Assembly (NCBI RefSeq): GCF_016481285.1
Contig: NZ_JAENBP010000008.1
Location: forward strand, 1-64,000
DNA: 64,000 nt
Reading direction: 5' to 3'
From: Streptococcus zalophi
GTDB taxonomy: Bacteria; Bacillota; Bacilli; Lactobacillales; Streptococcaceae
The translations under genes were made by a program, and so were the position numbers. Below, piece after piece: positions 25,501 through 34,559 of this stretch. The number at the start of each line of letters is the position of its first letter. The first letter of the stretch is position 1. The notes under the pieces are model-generated. The model was not told the DNA's origin. It worked only from the letters and a program-made list of their open reading frames with translations, and did not search any database.

Positions 25501-27914
25501 TCAACAAAAACATGGTTAATATTTGCATTGTTTGCCCACAAGGCTAAACTAGCCGTGTCTGCCTGTGAAGTGATATTAACTTCTTTTAACGAAAGGTTTT
25601 CAACTCTAGCACCTTCCAAGCGATTAAATAATGGTTTATTCAAATGGTAAATCGTGTAGTGTTTACCAGCTACACTTGAAAGACTGCCAGAGAAATTTGA
25701 AGTGATATAAGTAGCTCTATCTGTTGGTGTCGCATAAAGATCACTTCCCAATTTGAATTGACCAGAAGGATTCTGTGCCATTGCAGTTATCAATTGATTA
25801 AAGTCCGTGTAGATGCCATTGCCTGTGATTATTTTGTCTACCTTAATACGATAACCATCTGTGACACTGATATTGTCTGACGCAAAGGACACCAAACGAG
25901 GATGAATGATTTGTCCTTCAATATGGCCATCAACTTCTCTAAATTGAGCAACTGGTAACAAGGCACTGTCATGATTAGTCGTTAATTTCACCAGATAAGA
26001 GCTGGCATCTGTTGGTGCTTCTTCTAGTCCTGTGACACGTTTTAGGCGATGATTAGCATCTAATTGGAACAACTCTGCCTTTGTGATAGAGCGAAATTCT
26101 ATTTTCTTAGGAATGAATTCAACTTCCTGTTTTGGTTCTAATAGTTCTTCAACATCACCTGTACCTGTATCATAAACAACAGTTGTTTCTATGTGATAGG
26201 TCGTATAAGGTTTTAAGCCATCTAGTTGAAGGGTTCTATTTTCCAATTGAGACTCAAGTGTTTGAACAACTTGATTACCTTCTTTAACACTCACTTTTAG
26301 CTTTTTAAAGGCAGCATCAGGGTCTTGTTTTTCATAAGTGATGCTAAGTGTTTGTTCGTCATCATTAGTCACCACTTGATCAACAGCAACCACTGGTTTT
26401 TCCTTTTTAGGTTTTTCTAGTACTTGTCTAGCGATTTCTTGTCTTTGTGAGGTGACCTCTCCTGTTTTTTCATTAACCTGATAAGTGGTTTGATAAGTCA
26501 CTTGATAACGCATACCATTATCAACAATAACTTCTGTCTCTTCAATTGGTTTGGTACCAAGTTTGACAAGCGCATTAATAGGTGCTGTTGTTTGATTTTC
26601 ACGGCTTAATTCGACACCTCTAGTTCCATTTTCTTCAAGATAGGTTACAGTCGTTACAACAGATCCTGGAATACCTTGTCTTAGTGTTTGCACTTGACCA
26701 TATTCCAAACTGTCATCTGCTGTATAGCGTGTCTCAAAAGCCAACGTTTCACGACTAGTCTCAGCTACGGTTCGTGCTTCTTCTAAAACTACTTCTGGAT
26801 AATCTGTCGGTACTTCAAAAGAAATAGCATTATCCTCAACGACTGGAGCTGTTTCTGGATGTGCCTCTACAATCTCAGCTTCTTCCAAGCTAACCGTTGG
26901 ATAATCTTTTGGTACTTCAAAATAGATATCATTATCTTCGACAACTGGAGCTGTTAAAGGGTGTTCTTCTACAATCTCAGCTTCTTCCAAGCTAACCGTT
27001 GGACTATCTGTTGGTATTTCAAAAGAAATATCGTTATCTTCGACAACTGGAGCAGTTTCAGGATGTGCCTCAACAATCTGGGCTTCTTCCAAGCTAACCG
27101 TTGGACTATCTGTTGGTATTTCAAAAGAAATAGCCTTATCCTCAACGACTGGAGCAGTTGAGGGATGCTCTTCTACAATCTGAGCTTCTTTCAAGCTAAC
27201 CGTTGGATAATCTGTCGGTACTTCAAAATAAATAGCCTTATCCTCAACGACTGGAGCAGTTTCAGGGTGTGAAATCTCCGATTTTTTCTCTTCTTTTAAA
27301 GAATCATTGCTTGTCTCTTGATTTATCTCAGGCTTAGAAACATCATTTTTTACTTCAATAAAACCAATGTAATGATGATTAGGAATATCAAGCACAATAT
27401 CAGCGGTCTCAAAGACTTGGCCAGCTTGTATTTCTTGATGGTAATGTCTAAGCGCACTCACTTCTATAGATGACACTGTCATAGAAGCCGGCACAAGAAA
27501 GACACCCGTAACCATCAGTAAATATGGCAATGCTCCTTTACCTATTTTTTTATTTTTCTTTATCGTCACCCCTACAACAAGTAGCGACAAGCCACCCAAA
27601 AAACTATAGGCAATCAAAGACTTATCATTGGTCTTTGGCAAAGTCGTTTCTTTATCTGGCTGATAAACCAAATAAATGGTTGTTTCTTCAGCAATCTCGT
27701 CTCTCGGACTCCCTTTTTGAATGAAAGAAAGCTCATCAGGCGTTAATTCTGATTCTAGTACATAATCATAGGTGACTTTGGCATGATGCTGATCTGCCAA
27801 AACCGGTGTTGCTCCCAAAAAAGAAGCACCAATAATCACCGAACCAATACCAACACTTAATTTTCTAATAGCATAATTAAAAATCTTTTCAAATTTGTCG
27901 TTTGTGTTTTTCAT
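22548..27914 (-). CDS. M26-family zinc metalloprotease (IgA1 protease/ZmpB type) with N-terminal sorting signal
   Basis: About 1788 residues from the ATG at 27914; a TTG five codons upstream is also possible. Residue numbers count from that TTG. Order: a YSIRK-like signal (YAIRKLSVGIGSVIIGAS), an N-terminal LPKTN sorting motif (97-101) followed by two membrane helices, which is the peculiar arrangement of pneumococcal IgA1 proteases and ZmpB; five 34-residue repeats (221-390); a G5 domain (about 395-463); a long middle domain; and the catalytic zinc site HEMTH at 1460-1464 with a downstream Glu in GQEAESYALG. Substrates of the family include IgA1, mucins and syndecan; which one applies is unknown. 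It lies between the two flavin reductases. Confidence 0.93.
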   Translation of the reverse strand: MKNTNDKFEKIFNYAIRKLSVGIGSVIIGASFLGATPVLADQHHAKVTYDYVLESELTPDELSFIQKGSPRDEIAEETTIYLVYQPDKETTLPKTNDKSLIAYSFLGGLSLLVVGVTIKKNKKIGKGALPYLLMVTGVFLVPASMTVSSIEVSALRHYHQEIQAGQVFETADIVLDIPNHHYIGFIEVKNDVSKPEINQETSNDSLKEEKKSEISHPETAPVVEDKAIYFEVPTDYPTVSLKEAQIVEEHPSTAPVVEDKAISFEIPTDSPTVSLEEAQIVEAHPETAPVVEDNDISFEIPTDSPTVSLEEAEIVEEHPLTAPVVEDNDIYFEVPKDYPTVSLEEAEIVEAHPETAPVVEDNAISFEVPTDYPEVVLEEARTVAETSRETLAFETRYTADDSLEYGQVQTLRQGIPGSVVTTVTYLEENGTRGVELSRENQTTAPINALVKLGTKPIEETEVIVDNGMRYQVTYQTTYQVNEKTGEVTSQRQEIARQVLEKPKKEKPVVAVDQVVTNDDEQTLSITYEKQDPDAAFKKLKVSVKEGNQVVQTLESQLENRTLQLDGLKPYTTYHIETTVVYDTGTGDVEELLEPKQEVEFIPKKIEFRSITKAELFQLDANHRLKRVTGLEEAPTDASSYLVKLTTNHDSALLPVAQFREVDGHIEGQIIHPRLVSFASDNISVTDGYRIKVDKIITGNGIYTDFNQLITAMAQNPSGQFKLGSDLYATPTDRATYITSNFSGSLSSVAGKHYTIYHLNKPLFNRLEGARVENLSLKEVNITSQADTASLALWANNANINHVFVDGQLTYDPNNSNTHQIGGLVATLAGSTVDSSYVNLSITARDRANNNVAGLAARANSYVATSRLTNNVVAGEINTGNQSKKAALLAFNFGATQIDNNTSNMSLDMLGSGIAGSNNKRVGDGQNGTISQKEYLDKLKLLGVLTEKQAQPSSDYKDSELKHYQADREIAYYNTKKLLPLYDRHTIIKYGNLIDVASDFYHKRIVSVTPMTDRQFVTNLETLENVNQLFVLYEDDSKAILSLTDLGEYSNTKVREFRLLDKLLYTPDYFVSTKPQLRDQVMTILSSVNLADPAIKTVLATTEKQDIRALYLDDSFAQVKNQLTTVVEKLLSSSLMETDNLATQQYLLRHIDDNKEKLLLGLSYLNRLYGIQFGDYHIKELMMYRPSFYGKAVDTLDWLINIGSQGYNNLLLYKNEAFYENTLQVIDKPSLLSFLDHNRMIFAPEMTANDWFKSATKAYIHEEASRVLPEKSVAIYDRLQIKESYRSYILPLLALKEDNVYAVTTLSSLILGGYGRDIDMNIKETDKARYQEELKRVHQLINDKARRWQDFVDLFMKVGSPTSQKVYADKLTELFAGYYIKDPVNGKIAPLFNEKRRWAEPYGDIDTSIDDFFGPIGRYYPQSPNKDSGYANKSLNRIYFDGVDILGHEGGATYSHEMTHAYDEDGVLNGYGYRDGQEAESYALGLFESVTSPNSYYYGFNFMYDLEHGAHNDRISRFQTKNDFKDYLSGVFDVTYLLDGIEADIILKKDKADQKFFFNKIELVKDTDTKAGATHGKDVIREITTQEWEQMTLTSIPDLVRQKLVSQSGTLLKKDYLRDNHNNYYFIPLYYPIYAAYENDSGTSGGLMFRRTAFELLAALGWDEGFIPYASNQLKQEAEEQQQPLSDSFIFKKIFNGQYENYEDFRIQMFMQRMAKKDKIKPITIMVDNQSYTITSFETLKGVMTKAIDEDLAKLKVGQYGFAREKLKAAIMKAYNDLTDDFRTSIFND
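26760..27269 (-). repeat. Five 102-base tandem repeats in the M26 protease gene
   Basis: Each unit encodes 34 residues, starting HPxTAPVVEDxxI and ending SLEEAxIVE. Units differ at a few sites (S/Y before FE, T/K before D), and two central copies are nearly identical at DNA level. Such acidic Pro-rich repeats act as stalks and change number by slipped recombination. Confidence 0.92.
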
Positions 27915-28099
27915 GACAATATTTTCCAATCTAAAAAGTTCATTATTAGTTATTATAAATGTTATTATTTGATACTTAAAATCAAATACTGTTATATTCT
28001 ACAAAAAAATACTATAAATTCAAAGGAAATCGTCTAAAAAATCATCTCTTTTTTAAAAATCGGTGATTCACTTTTTATGAAAAGATTTAAGTAAACCCA

Positions 28100-28122
28100 C
28101 TTTCTTTAACTAGAAAAGAAAG
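28100..28122. repeat. Inverted repeat upstream of reductase copy 2
   Basis: CTTTCTTT and AAAGAAAG with a 7-base spacer, about 65 bases before the ATG at 28186. It could be an operator, but its purine/pyrimidine content makes chance more likely than for the palindrome before copy 1. Confidence 0.3.
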
Positions 28123-28185
28123 ATAGTTGTGATTTCTATTTGATGGTGATATGATGAAGAAAGAAACAAGAAAGGAATCAAACCA

Positions 28186-29502
28186 ATGAAACATTATGAT
28201 TTTCTCATTATCGGTTTTGGACAAGCAGGTAGACCTCTAGCTAGTCAAATGGTTGCTCAAGGTAAAACTGCTGCCATCGTTGAACAAGACCCAATGATGT
28301 ATGGAGGAACCTGTATCAATGTTGGCTGTGTGCCAACCAAAACCATGATTTCTGATGCACATCAACACCTTAATTTTGAAGAGGTTATGGCAAGAAGAAA
28401 CAAGGTCACCTCTATTTTACGTGAAGGTAGTGCCAACAATGTCAAAAACTCTGGCATGGATTTATATCTTGCTAAAGCACACTTCGTTTCCAACAAAGTG
28501 GTTGAACTCACTTCAGAAAACGAGACTATTCAAGTGACTGCTGATATCATTGTTATCAATACCGGAGCTAAGTCGAGAGTTTTACCAATAAAGGGACTTT
28601 TAGAGACTAAAAATGTCGTTGATAGCACAGGACTACAAGCACTTAAAAAACAACCCGAAACCTTAGGAATTATCGGTGGAGGAAATATCGGTCTTGAAAT
28701 GACTCACCTCTTTACCCAAATGGGAACCAAGGTGACCATTTTTGAACATGGTTCTCGCATTTTAAGTCGAATGGATGACGAGTTTTCAGAATTAGCACAA
28801 ACTTATATGGAAGAAGATGGTGTGACCTTTAAGTTTAATGCCGGTGTTGAATCTGTCAAGAACCAAGGCGACCAAGTCATCTTAACAGCAGACGGCAAGG
28901 ACTACCTTTTTGATGTGGTCATGTATGCAGCAGGGCGCGTGCCAAATACCGATGGTCTTGGACTTGAAAACACTGACATCGAATTGACTGAAAGAGGTGG
29001 CATTAAAGTTGATGACTATTGTCAAACAACTGTTGAAAACATCTACGCTCTTGGTGATGTGCGTGGTGAGATGCAATTTACATACATCTCATATGATGAT
29101 TACCGCATTGTTTACAGTCATCTGATGGGAGAAAATAAGTTCAGCCTCTCTAAACGTCAAAACATCCCAACGGCAACCTTTATCAATCCAACTTTAGCCA
29201 GTATTGGTATAACAGAAAAAACAGCAAAAGAACAAGGATTGCCATATAAAGCCAATAGCCTCAAGGTTGAAAATACTTTAAGAGCTTATATCACCAATAA
29301 TTCTAGAGGATTAATAAAAGTGATTGTCAACAAAGAAACGGATGCTATTTTGGGAGCCACTATTTTTAGTGAAGCAGCACACGAAATCATTAATCAACTG
29401 AAAATGGCAATGGACCACGATATACCATATACTTATCTTAAAGACCAAATTTTTACTCACCCAACCATGTCTGAAAATCTCAATAACGTCTTTAATTTCT
29501 AA
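28186..29502 (+). CDS. Flavoprotein disulfide reductase, RclA/hypothiocyanite-reductase-like (copy 2)
   Basis: 438 residues, strongly similar along its whole length to copy 1 at 20828-22150. FAD motif FLIIGFGQAGRPLASQMV, redox pair Cys43 and Cys48 in GGTCINVGCVPTKT, NAD(P)H site LGIIGGGNIGLEMTHLFTQMG, and the terminal FTHPTMSENLNNVF are all intact. It should share the catalytic scheme: NAD(P)H reduces the FAD and the disulfide, which then reduces an oxidant such as hypothiocyanite. It is monocistronic, divergent from the protease gene, and has AAAGGAA before the ATG. The upstream control region is different from that of copy 1, which suggests separate regulation. Confidence 0.85.
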   Translation: MKHYDFLIIGFGQAGRPLASQMVAQGKTAAIVEQDPMMYGGTCINVGCVPTKTMISDAHQHLNFEEVMARRNKVTSILREGSANNVKNSGMDLYLAKAHFVSNKVVELTSENETIQVTADIIVINTGAKSRVLPIKGLLETKNVVDSTGLQALKKQPETLGIIGGGNIGLEMTHLFTQMGTKVTIFEHGSRILSRMDDEFSELAQTYMEEDGVTFKFNAGVESVKNQGDQVILTADGKDYLFDVVMYAAGRVPNTDGLGLENTDIELTERGGIKVDDYCQTTVENIYALGDVRGEMQFTYISYDDYRIVYSHLMGENKFSLSKRQNIPTATFINPTLASIGITEKTAKEQGLPYKANSLKVENTLRAYITNNSRGLIKVIVNKETDAILGATIFSEAAHEIINQLKMAMDHDIPYTYLKDQIFTHPTMSENLNNVFNF

Positions 29503-29544
29503 AAAGAAAGAGGCTGGTACAGTTTGTACTAAGCCTCTCTTTTT
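29502..29544 (+). terminator. Terminator of reductase copy 2
   Basis: AAAGAAAGAGGCT and AGCCTCTCTTTTT form a long stem around a loop of about 16 bases, ending in a T run directly after the stop. Confidence 0.85.
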
Positions 29545-29623
29545 ATTATTTGCTAGTCAAGTAATTCTTACAACTCTACTTAAAGAGGAATAATGAAATT
29601 ATCGATAGTTTTTTCTAATTTTT

Positions 29624-30076
29624 TCAAGCAAAACTTTCACTCCTTGCTAGTAGTTCCAATTTTTGCTCAATAGCATGCTGACACGCTAAAAGACTATTTT
29701 TTTCAAAAATAACAGCTGGTAAAGGGTGCTTTTCCCCAGAACTAGTCTGAAAGGTTAAAATCATCTGAAAAGAACTAATCACTGTCAATAAACCAACCAA
29801 AACCAGCACCCCTCCTAATAATAATTGATGAAAAATTAAGATTTGAGATAATCCAATGGCTATTAATATCAGTCCCCAAATCAGAGATTCAAAATCTGTT
29901 TTTGATGAGGATTCAATGCTCTTAATGTCCTTTAAAAGAATTAACGCTTTTTTTGAACCAATTGGAATTAAACGATAAATCAAATCCGGATAAGACATTC
30001 TAATTTCATCTCCTTCCAAAAAAAGGGACGATTTTAAATAAAATGTGAGGTATGACGTGATAAATAAATGGTTCAT
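29624..30076 (-). CDS. Small membrane protein of unknown function
   Basis: 150 residues from the ATG at 30076, which has TAAGGAG eight bases upstream; the longer open frame to 30313 has no site and an unlikely Cys-rich leader. The protein has a short N-terminal soluble segment (MNHLFITSYLTFYLKSSLFLEGDEIRMSYP), then a central pair of membrane helices (WGLILIAIGLSQILIF, LLLGGVLVLVGLLTVIS) and a soluble C-terminal tail of about 45 residues. The layout resembles bacterial PH-domain-like membrane proteins but I cannot confirm this. It follows the broken symporter gene at the accessory boundary and gives no contextual clue. Confidence 0.6.
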   Translation of the reverse strand: MNHLFITSYLTFYLKSSLFLEGDEIRMSYPDLIYRLIPIGSKKALILLKDIKSIESSSKTDFESLIWGLILIAIGLSQILIFHQLLLGGVLVLVGLLTVISSFQMILTFQTSSGEKHPLPAVIFEKNSLLACQHAIEQKLELLARSESFA

Positions 30077-30326
30077 GTCAATTCTCCTTACTTCTACGGT
30101 GGTTTGTACGACATCTTTTATTTTACAAATTAATAATGACATGCTTTGAGGCAAACCTTTAAAACATAGTCCAGTACCTGCAAAGCCACAATTTAGCAAA
30201 ATGCTGGTTACATTATAACATTTATTAATGGTGTCTTCTACACTATTCACAAAAAAGTAACTATATTTTAAAAAACCAACCAAAAATTTGGTTGGTTTTA
30301 TTAAGAATAGCAACCAAATGAAACAA

Positions 30327-31544
30327 CTAGAGTGTTTTTGCTAGTTCTTTTTTCATCATCCAGTCTTTTCCATCAACAATTCTTGCTATCATCATGGTAA
30401 GGCCGGTATCTCCAGTCACGTTTAAAGCAGTTGCTGTAGCATCCGTCACTGTCCCTAGTAGGACCATGATTGGAATGGCTTCTTCTGGGAAACCAAAGGC
30501 AGAAATGATGAAAAATTTCAGCCACGGAACCACCACCAGGAATCACACCAACAACAAGTGATGCAATCACTGATATTAAAACTGCCATAAAAATATTTTG
30601 CGGTGTGAAGAAGTCAATCTTAAACAGTGATGATAGGACCACAATTTTTACAATCTGAATCAAACACGCGTCGCTCCAAGAGGAATCACAAAATCAGCAA
30701 TTTCATCAGAAATGCCCAATTTTTTAGCGTGGTCTAAATTAACAGGTATTGATGTGGCAGAAGAACTTGTTCCAAGAGCTGTTAGTAGTAAAGGGATACA
30801 AGTGCTCCACCATTTTTTCACACCTGAAAAACCTGCCGACAGATAGGCTGCTAAGGTTTGTGAAACGATAAAATAAATGACGAGAACAACCAAGTATAAG
30901 CCAACTGCTTTTGAGAGCAAACCAACCACTTCACTACCGTTATTTCCAATCAAGATAGCAAAATAAGCCCCCAATCCTAACGGTGCTAGTTTCATAATAA
31001 TGCCAACCACCTTAACAATCACCTCCGTCAAGGTCTCCATTAACGTCACAACGGGCTTGCCTTTTTCACCCACTTGGATGAGCCCGATCGCAAAAATAAT
31101 CGTAAAAACAATGAGCGCCATCAGATGATTTCTTGAAAAAAGCTCAGGGAAATCATTGACCGTAAACATCCCAAGAATATTGAGATTACTATCACTCGTA
31201 TCAACCGACTCATTTAAGGCAATGTTCACCCCCGAAGCCGGATTAACCAAAAAGGTCGATACCACCATAAATAAACTGGAAACAATCCCTGTCACAAAGG
31301 TTAGTAAGAAAAAACTCCCCATGATTTTAACCAGTTTTGACAAGTTTTGCATCTTTGCAATCGCAGAAGACAGCGAAAAAAAGATTAAAGGCACCACACT
31401 ACAATAAAGCAGATTTAAAAAAGTATCCGCAATAGGCTGTAAACTAGACGCCCCAGGCCCCCAAACAAAGCCAAGTAAACCACCTAAAATCATTGATGCT
31501 AAAAGAATCAATGATGACCAATAAGAATTAATTACTCTTTTCAT
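30327..31544 (-). pseudogene. Frameshifted dicarboxylate/amino acid:cation symporter
   Basis: A gene for a DAACS-family (GltP/SstT-like) symporter broken twice. Frame 1 runs from ATG 31544 (MKRVINSYWSS) through membrane helices to VIPLGATRV and a stop at 30660. Related proteins read GATINxDG here, so about 16 bases appear to be lost, removing part of the substrate/cation site. The second frame carries NIFMAVLISVIASLVVGVIPGGGSVAEIF and then shifts again within a run of five T: one extra T relative to the expected AEIFIISAFGFPEE. The third frame completes the end (VTDATATALNVTGDTG) to 30327. Both lesions disable the transporter core. Confidence 0.88.
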
Positions 31545-31681
31545 TCCAACCTCATTTTCTATCACTATCAAAACCCACTGAAAATACTGATTAGTTTTCG
31601 ACAAAATGATTTTTTTACTGAATTTTTATCCTACCCTATTCTCATTTATTTGTAAATCATTTAGTTTAAAAATTGAGGTGC

Positions 31682-31709
31682 AAAAAGACGATAGAAAACT
31701 ATCGTCTTT
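31682..31709 (-). terminator. Terminator of the TIR-STAND gene
   Basis: AAAGACGATAG, loop AAAA, CTATCGTCTTT: an 11-base perfect stem, with T5 on the minus strand, 20 bases after the stop. Confidence 0.9.
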
Positions 31710-31728
31710 GGGAAATGGAAATTTTATC

Positions 31729-34278
31729 TTATTTTAAATTTTCATTCGTATTAATTCTTTCCAATCTACCAATAAATCTTTCCTTAGCCTCTTCGGTATA
31801 ATTTTTAATATTCTCATGGAAAAACCTCTTTGCCTCTCTAGCTCCTTTTTCATGACTAATAACAATTGATTTCATGCAAACATAGTTATTATGATGTTTG
31901 GATTGTAATTCTGGATCACTAAAATAATCAAGGATTTCTTTCATTTCATCAATTTTATTGAATCGTTCAACTATATCAAATTTTAAAAATCTAGCATATT
32001 GAATATCTGGATTTGCTAAGATTGCACGATCTATATTTTCAATTGCTGATAAATAATCTCCTTCTATAAATGCATTATATTGTGCTTCTAGTCTTAGAGC
32101 CATTTCATCAGAAACTTTATTATTAATAATTTTCATAGTGTTAATTAATTGTTTAAGTATATCGTTTTTATTAGGAGTATCAGATTTTATCAAACAAGTA
32201 AAATATGCTTGAATATGATAGGGATTATTTTTGAAGTTTTCATAATTACTCTTTGCTAATTCCAAAGCAGAGTTATAGTCTTGCATAGCTATCAACACTT
32301 GAACTTTTTCCCGTTTTGCTTTAGAAAAATTCTTTCGTTCAATTAAACTTCTATCTAATCTTGTAAGGGCTTTATCATACTGACCAATCTGTCTATAAAA
32401 AAATCCAAAAAGAAAGTCGTGATCAGGTCCATTGATAAATTGAACTTCTCTTCTGAATCTATCTTTACTTTGATTAGCAACAACATTCTTTTGTTTTGAT
32501 AGTAGTGAGCTTTGCTTTGCTAATGCAGAACATAGAAGATATCTAATTTCAAATATCATTTTATCATCATAATTAGATTTTCTCTCTAATGCTTTATCTG
32601 CAAAATTTATCACTTCTTGATATTTACCTGAGTAATATAAATCATTCATTGTTTTTAAATAAATTGAGGGAAAAATATATTTATCATTTATTTCAATATT
32701 ATTTAGTAATGAGTGTTTTAAACTAAAAAGCAATTCAGGAATATTATAATCTTCATTTTCATCAAGACTCTTTATAAATTGTTTTACATACTCCAACAAT
32801 AATTTCTTATGATTTTCATCATATTTATAGTCACTTCTAATTATAAAGTCTTTTATACTATCATTTACACGAATATATTCTTGTAATGTACCAACTGGTT
32901 CACAAATTCCTTGAAGCAAGAACGACTCAATCATACCTTGATATTTTTCAGTTTCTTCACCTCCGTTTGAAACAATTTTTAAAATATAATCTTCTCCTAT
33001 CGAATCAAATTGACATAATAAAGCCAAAAATTTCATTTTTTCATCATCTTCTCTTAAATCACTCAAAAGAATTTCAGCTTTCTGATTATTAAAATTCACT
33101 ATAGATTCTGTGTTTCTATAAAATCTTAGCCAGCCAATATTCTTAAGCTTATCAATAGCATAAAAAATTTGTTCAGGTAAGCCAGTAAGAAGATCACTAA
33201 TAAAATTTAATTTATCTTTTTCTAACTCTTGTTCAAAAACTTTTTCTGAATATCTATAGAGTAAACCTTGACGTTCCTTTATTTCTAACTCGGGAATGTT
33301 TAATGCATATATTTCACTCATATCCATACTTTCCCTATTAAAATATCTAAATTTTGATGACACTAACATTAATAATTGATTTCTTACTTTTTCTGAAAGT
33401 AAAGCGTTTTTAAACCATTCGGCTAATTCTCCTCTATGATTGATAATACATCCATGATCATTTACAACTATAAATACTTTTTTATCTTGTAAGCTAGATA
33501 TTAAATCTATTAAAATAATTTGTTTATTATCAATAGATAAATTATTTAGTTTTGATAATTCAAAAAATTTTGTCTCATCATCAAAAAATCCTAAGTCATA
33601 AATTTTTAAAATGAAATCTTCAATACTATCATTTCTCTCTGTAACAATTTCAGAAAAAGGATAACTCGACTTTACAATATCACTTTTAACAAGACTTCTC
33701 TTTAACAAAGTTCTTCTACCAACACCTTCTAAACCTGATGCAATTAAGGCAATGGGTTTTGGTTGATTAAAGTCGTCTAGTCTTTGTTCAATTTGTTTCA
33801 GAAAAGCATTTCTTCCAACAAAAAGATCTTGTCTATTTTTAATATTCGAATGCTTCATTCGATTAATCTCTGTCATTCTTTCAGTAATAATATTTACTAT
33901 CTTTTTGTTGCTCTTAACTAATTGAATGTTATAATTTTCCTTTAGCCAGTTAGGTATCATTTCATTATCATATTTTATTTTTTCATCTATTATGATAGGA
34001 CAAATTTGATATCTATTATTTTCCAATATTTTTTTACCTGCAATAGACAATTCTTCTTTAACCCATTGAGATTTTAATGCTTCTTCTGATAGAAAAATTA
34101 CAAATAGATCGGATTTAGATAAATTATAGATAATTTCTTCTTTTGTATTTCTTCCTTCCTCAAAATTAAAAGAGTCCATGATAACACTCTCAACACCAAC
34201 TATGGATTTCAACTTAGAATAAATAGTATTTACCAATTCTTTATTTTTACTACTGTGTGATAAAAAAACTTTTGTCAT
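31729..34278 (-). CDS. TIR-STAND NTPase-TPR protein, candidate anti-phage sensor
   Basis: 849 residues from the ATG at 34278, with GAGG about nine bases upstream. An N-terminal TIR domain (1-135) starts TKVFLSHSSKNKELV and holds SQWVKEELSIAG, where Glu76 is the likely NADase residue. FVGRNAFLKQIEQRL (153-167) opens a STAND NTPase module with a variant Walker A, SGLEGVGRRTLLKR (181-194), Arg instead of the usual Lys; the Walker B (VFIVVNDHG) is also atypical. The C-terminal 300 residues are TPR-like helices (YQEVINFADKALERK, YDKALTRLDRSLIER). Such proteins sense phage components and then deplete NAD. It is very AT-rich, alone in its transcript, between a pseudogene and trpB. Defence is inferred from architecture. 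Confidence 0.85.
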   Translation of the reverse strand: MTKVFLSHSSKNKELVNTIYSKLKSIVGVESVIMDSFNFEEGRNTKEEIIYNLSKSDLFVIFLSEEALKSQWVKEELSIAGKKILENNRYQICPIIIDEKIKYDNEMIPNWLKENYNIQLVKSNKKIVNIITERMTEINRMKHSNIKNRQDLFVGRNAFLKQIEQRLDDFNQPKPIALIASGLEGVGRRTLLKRSLVKSDIVKSSYPFSEIVTERNDSIEDFILKIYDLGFFDDETKFFELSKLNNLSIDNKQIILIDLISSLQDKKVFIVVNDHGCIINHRGELAEWFKNALLSEKVRNQLLMLVSSKFRYFNRESMDMSEIYALNIPELEIKERQGLLYRYSEKVFEQELEKDKLNFISDLLTGLPEQIFYAIDKLKNIGWLRFYRNTESIVNFNNQKAEILLSDLREDDEKMKFLALLCQFDSIGEDYILKIVSNGGEETEKYQGMIESFLLQGICEPVGTLQEYIRVNDSIKDFIIRSDYKYDENHKKLLLEYVKQFIKSLDENEDYNIPELLFSLKHSLLNNIEINDKYIFPSIYLKTMNDLYYSGKYQEVINFADKALERKSNYDDKMIFEIRYLLCSALAKQSSLLSKQKNVVANQSKDRFRREVQFINGPDHDFLFGFFYRQIGQYDKALTRLDRSLIERKNFSKAKREKVQVLIAMQDYNSALELAKSNYENFKNNPYHIQAYFTCLIKSDTPNKNDILKQLINTMKIINNKVSDEMALRLEAQYNAFIEGDYLSAIENIDRAILANPDIQYARFLKFDIVERFNKIDEMKEILDYFSDPELQSKHHNNYVCMKSIVISHEKGAREAKRFFHENIKNYTEEAKERFIGRLERINTNENLK

Positions 34279-34426
34279 ATATATACCTCGATTCAATATA
34301 TTTTATTAAATTATAATATAAATTTTAAATTTAATCAATTTTTATATAAAATTAACAACATTATAAAGTTATATATCCATATTAAATTGTTATGTTGCAA
34401 AATTTCAAAGATACACACCTCTATCA

Positions 34427-34484
34427 GAAAAGTAGACATAAAAATAGAGGCCATTAATAGCCTCTATTTTTATATCTACTTTTC
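34427..34484. terminator. Long near-perfect inverted repeat, bidirectional terminator after trpB
   Basis: Arms of about 25 bases with one short mismatch around an 8-base loop. The GC-rich heart (AGAGGC/GCCTCT) is followed by T runs on both strands. It lies beyond the trpB stop and upstream of the TIR gene, insulating the two. Nothing else is evident in 34279-34559. Confidence 0.75.
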
Positions 34485-34559
34485 AAAATCTGTATTTCCA
34501 ATGGTTAAATTTTACACTTTTTGTTTTCAATCATTCAATTTAATCGTATTAAATCCCCA

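Noticed and set aside
26760-27269. Regular repeats that might be taken for a CRISPR array
   Set aside because: The unit is 102 bases with no unique spacers, and all copies stay in the reading frame of the M26 protease.
30077-30313. N-terminal extension of the small membrane protein
   Set aside because: Cys-rich, without a start signal, while an ATG with a good site lies at 30076.
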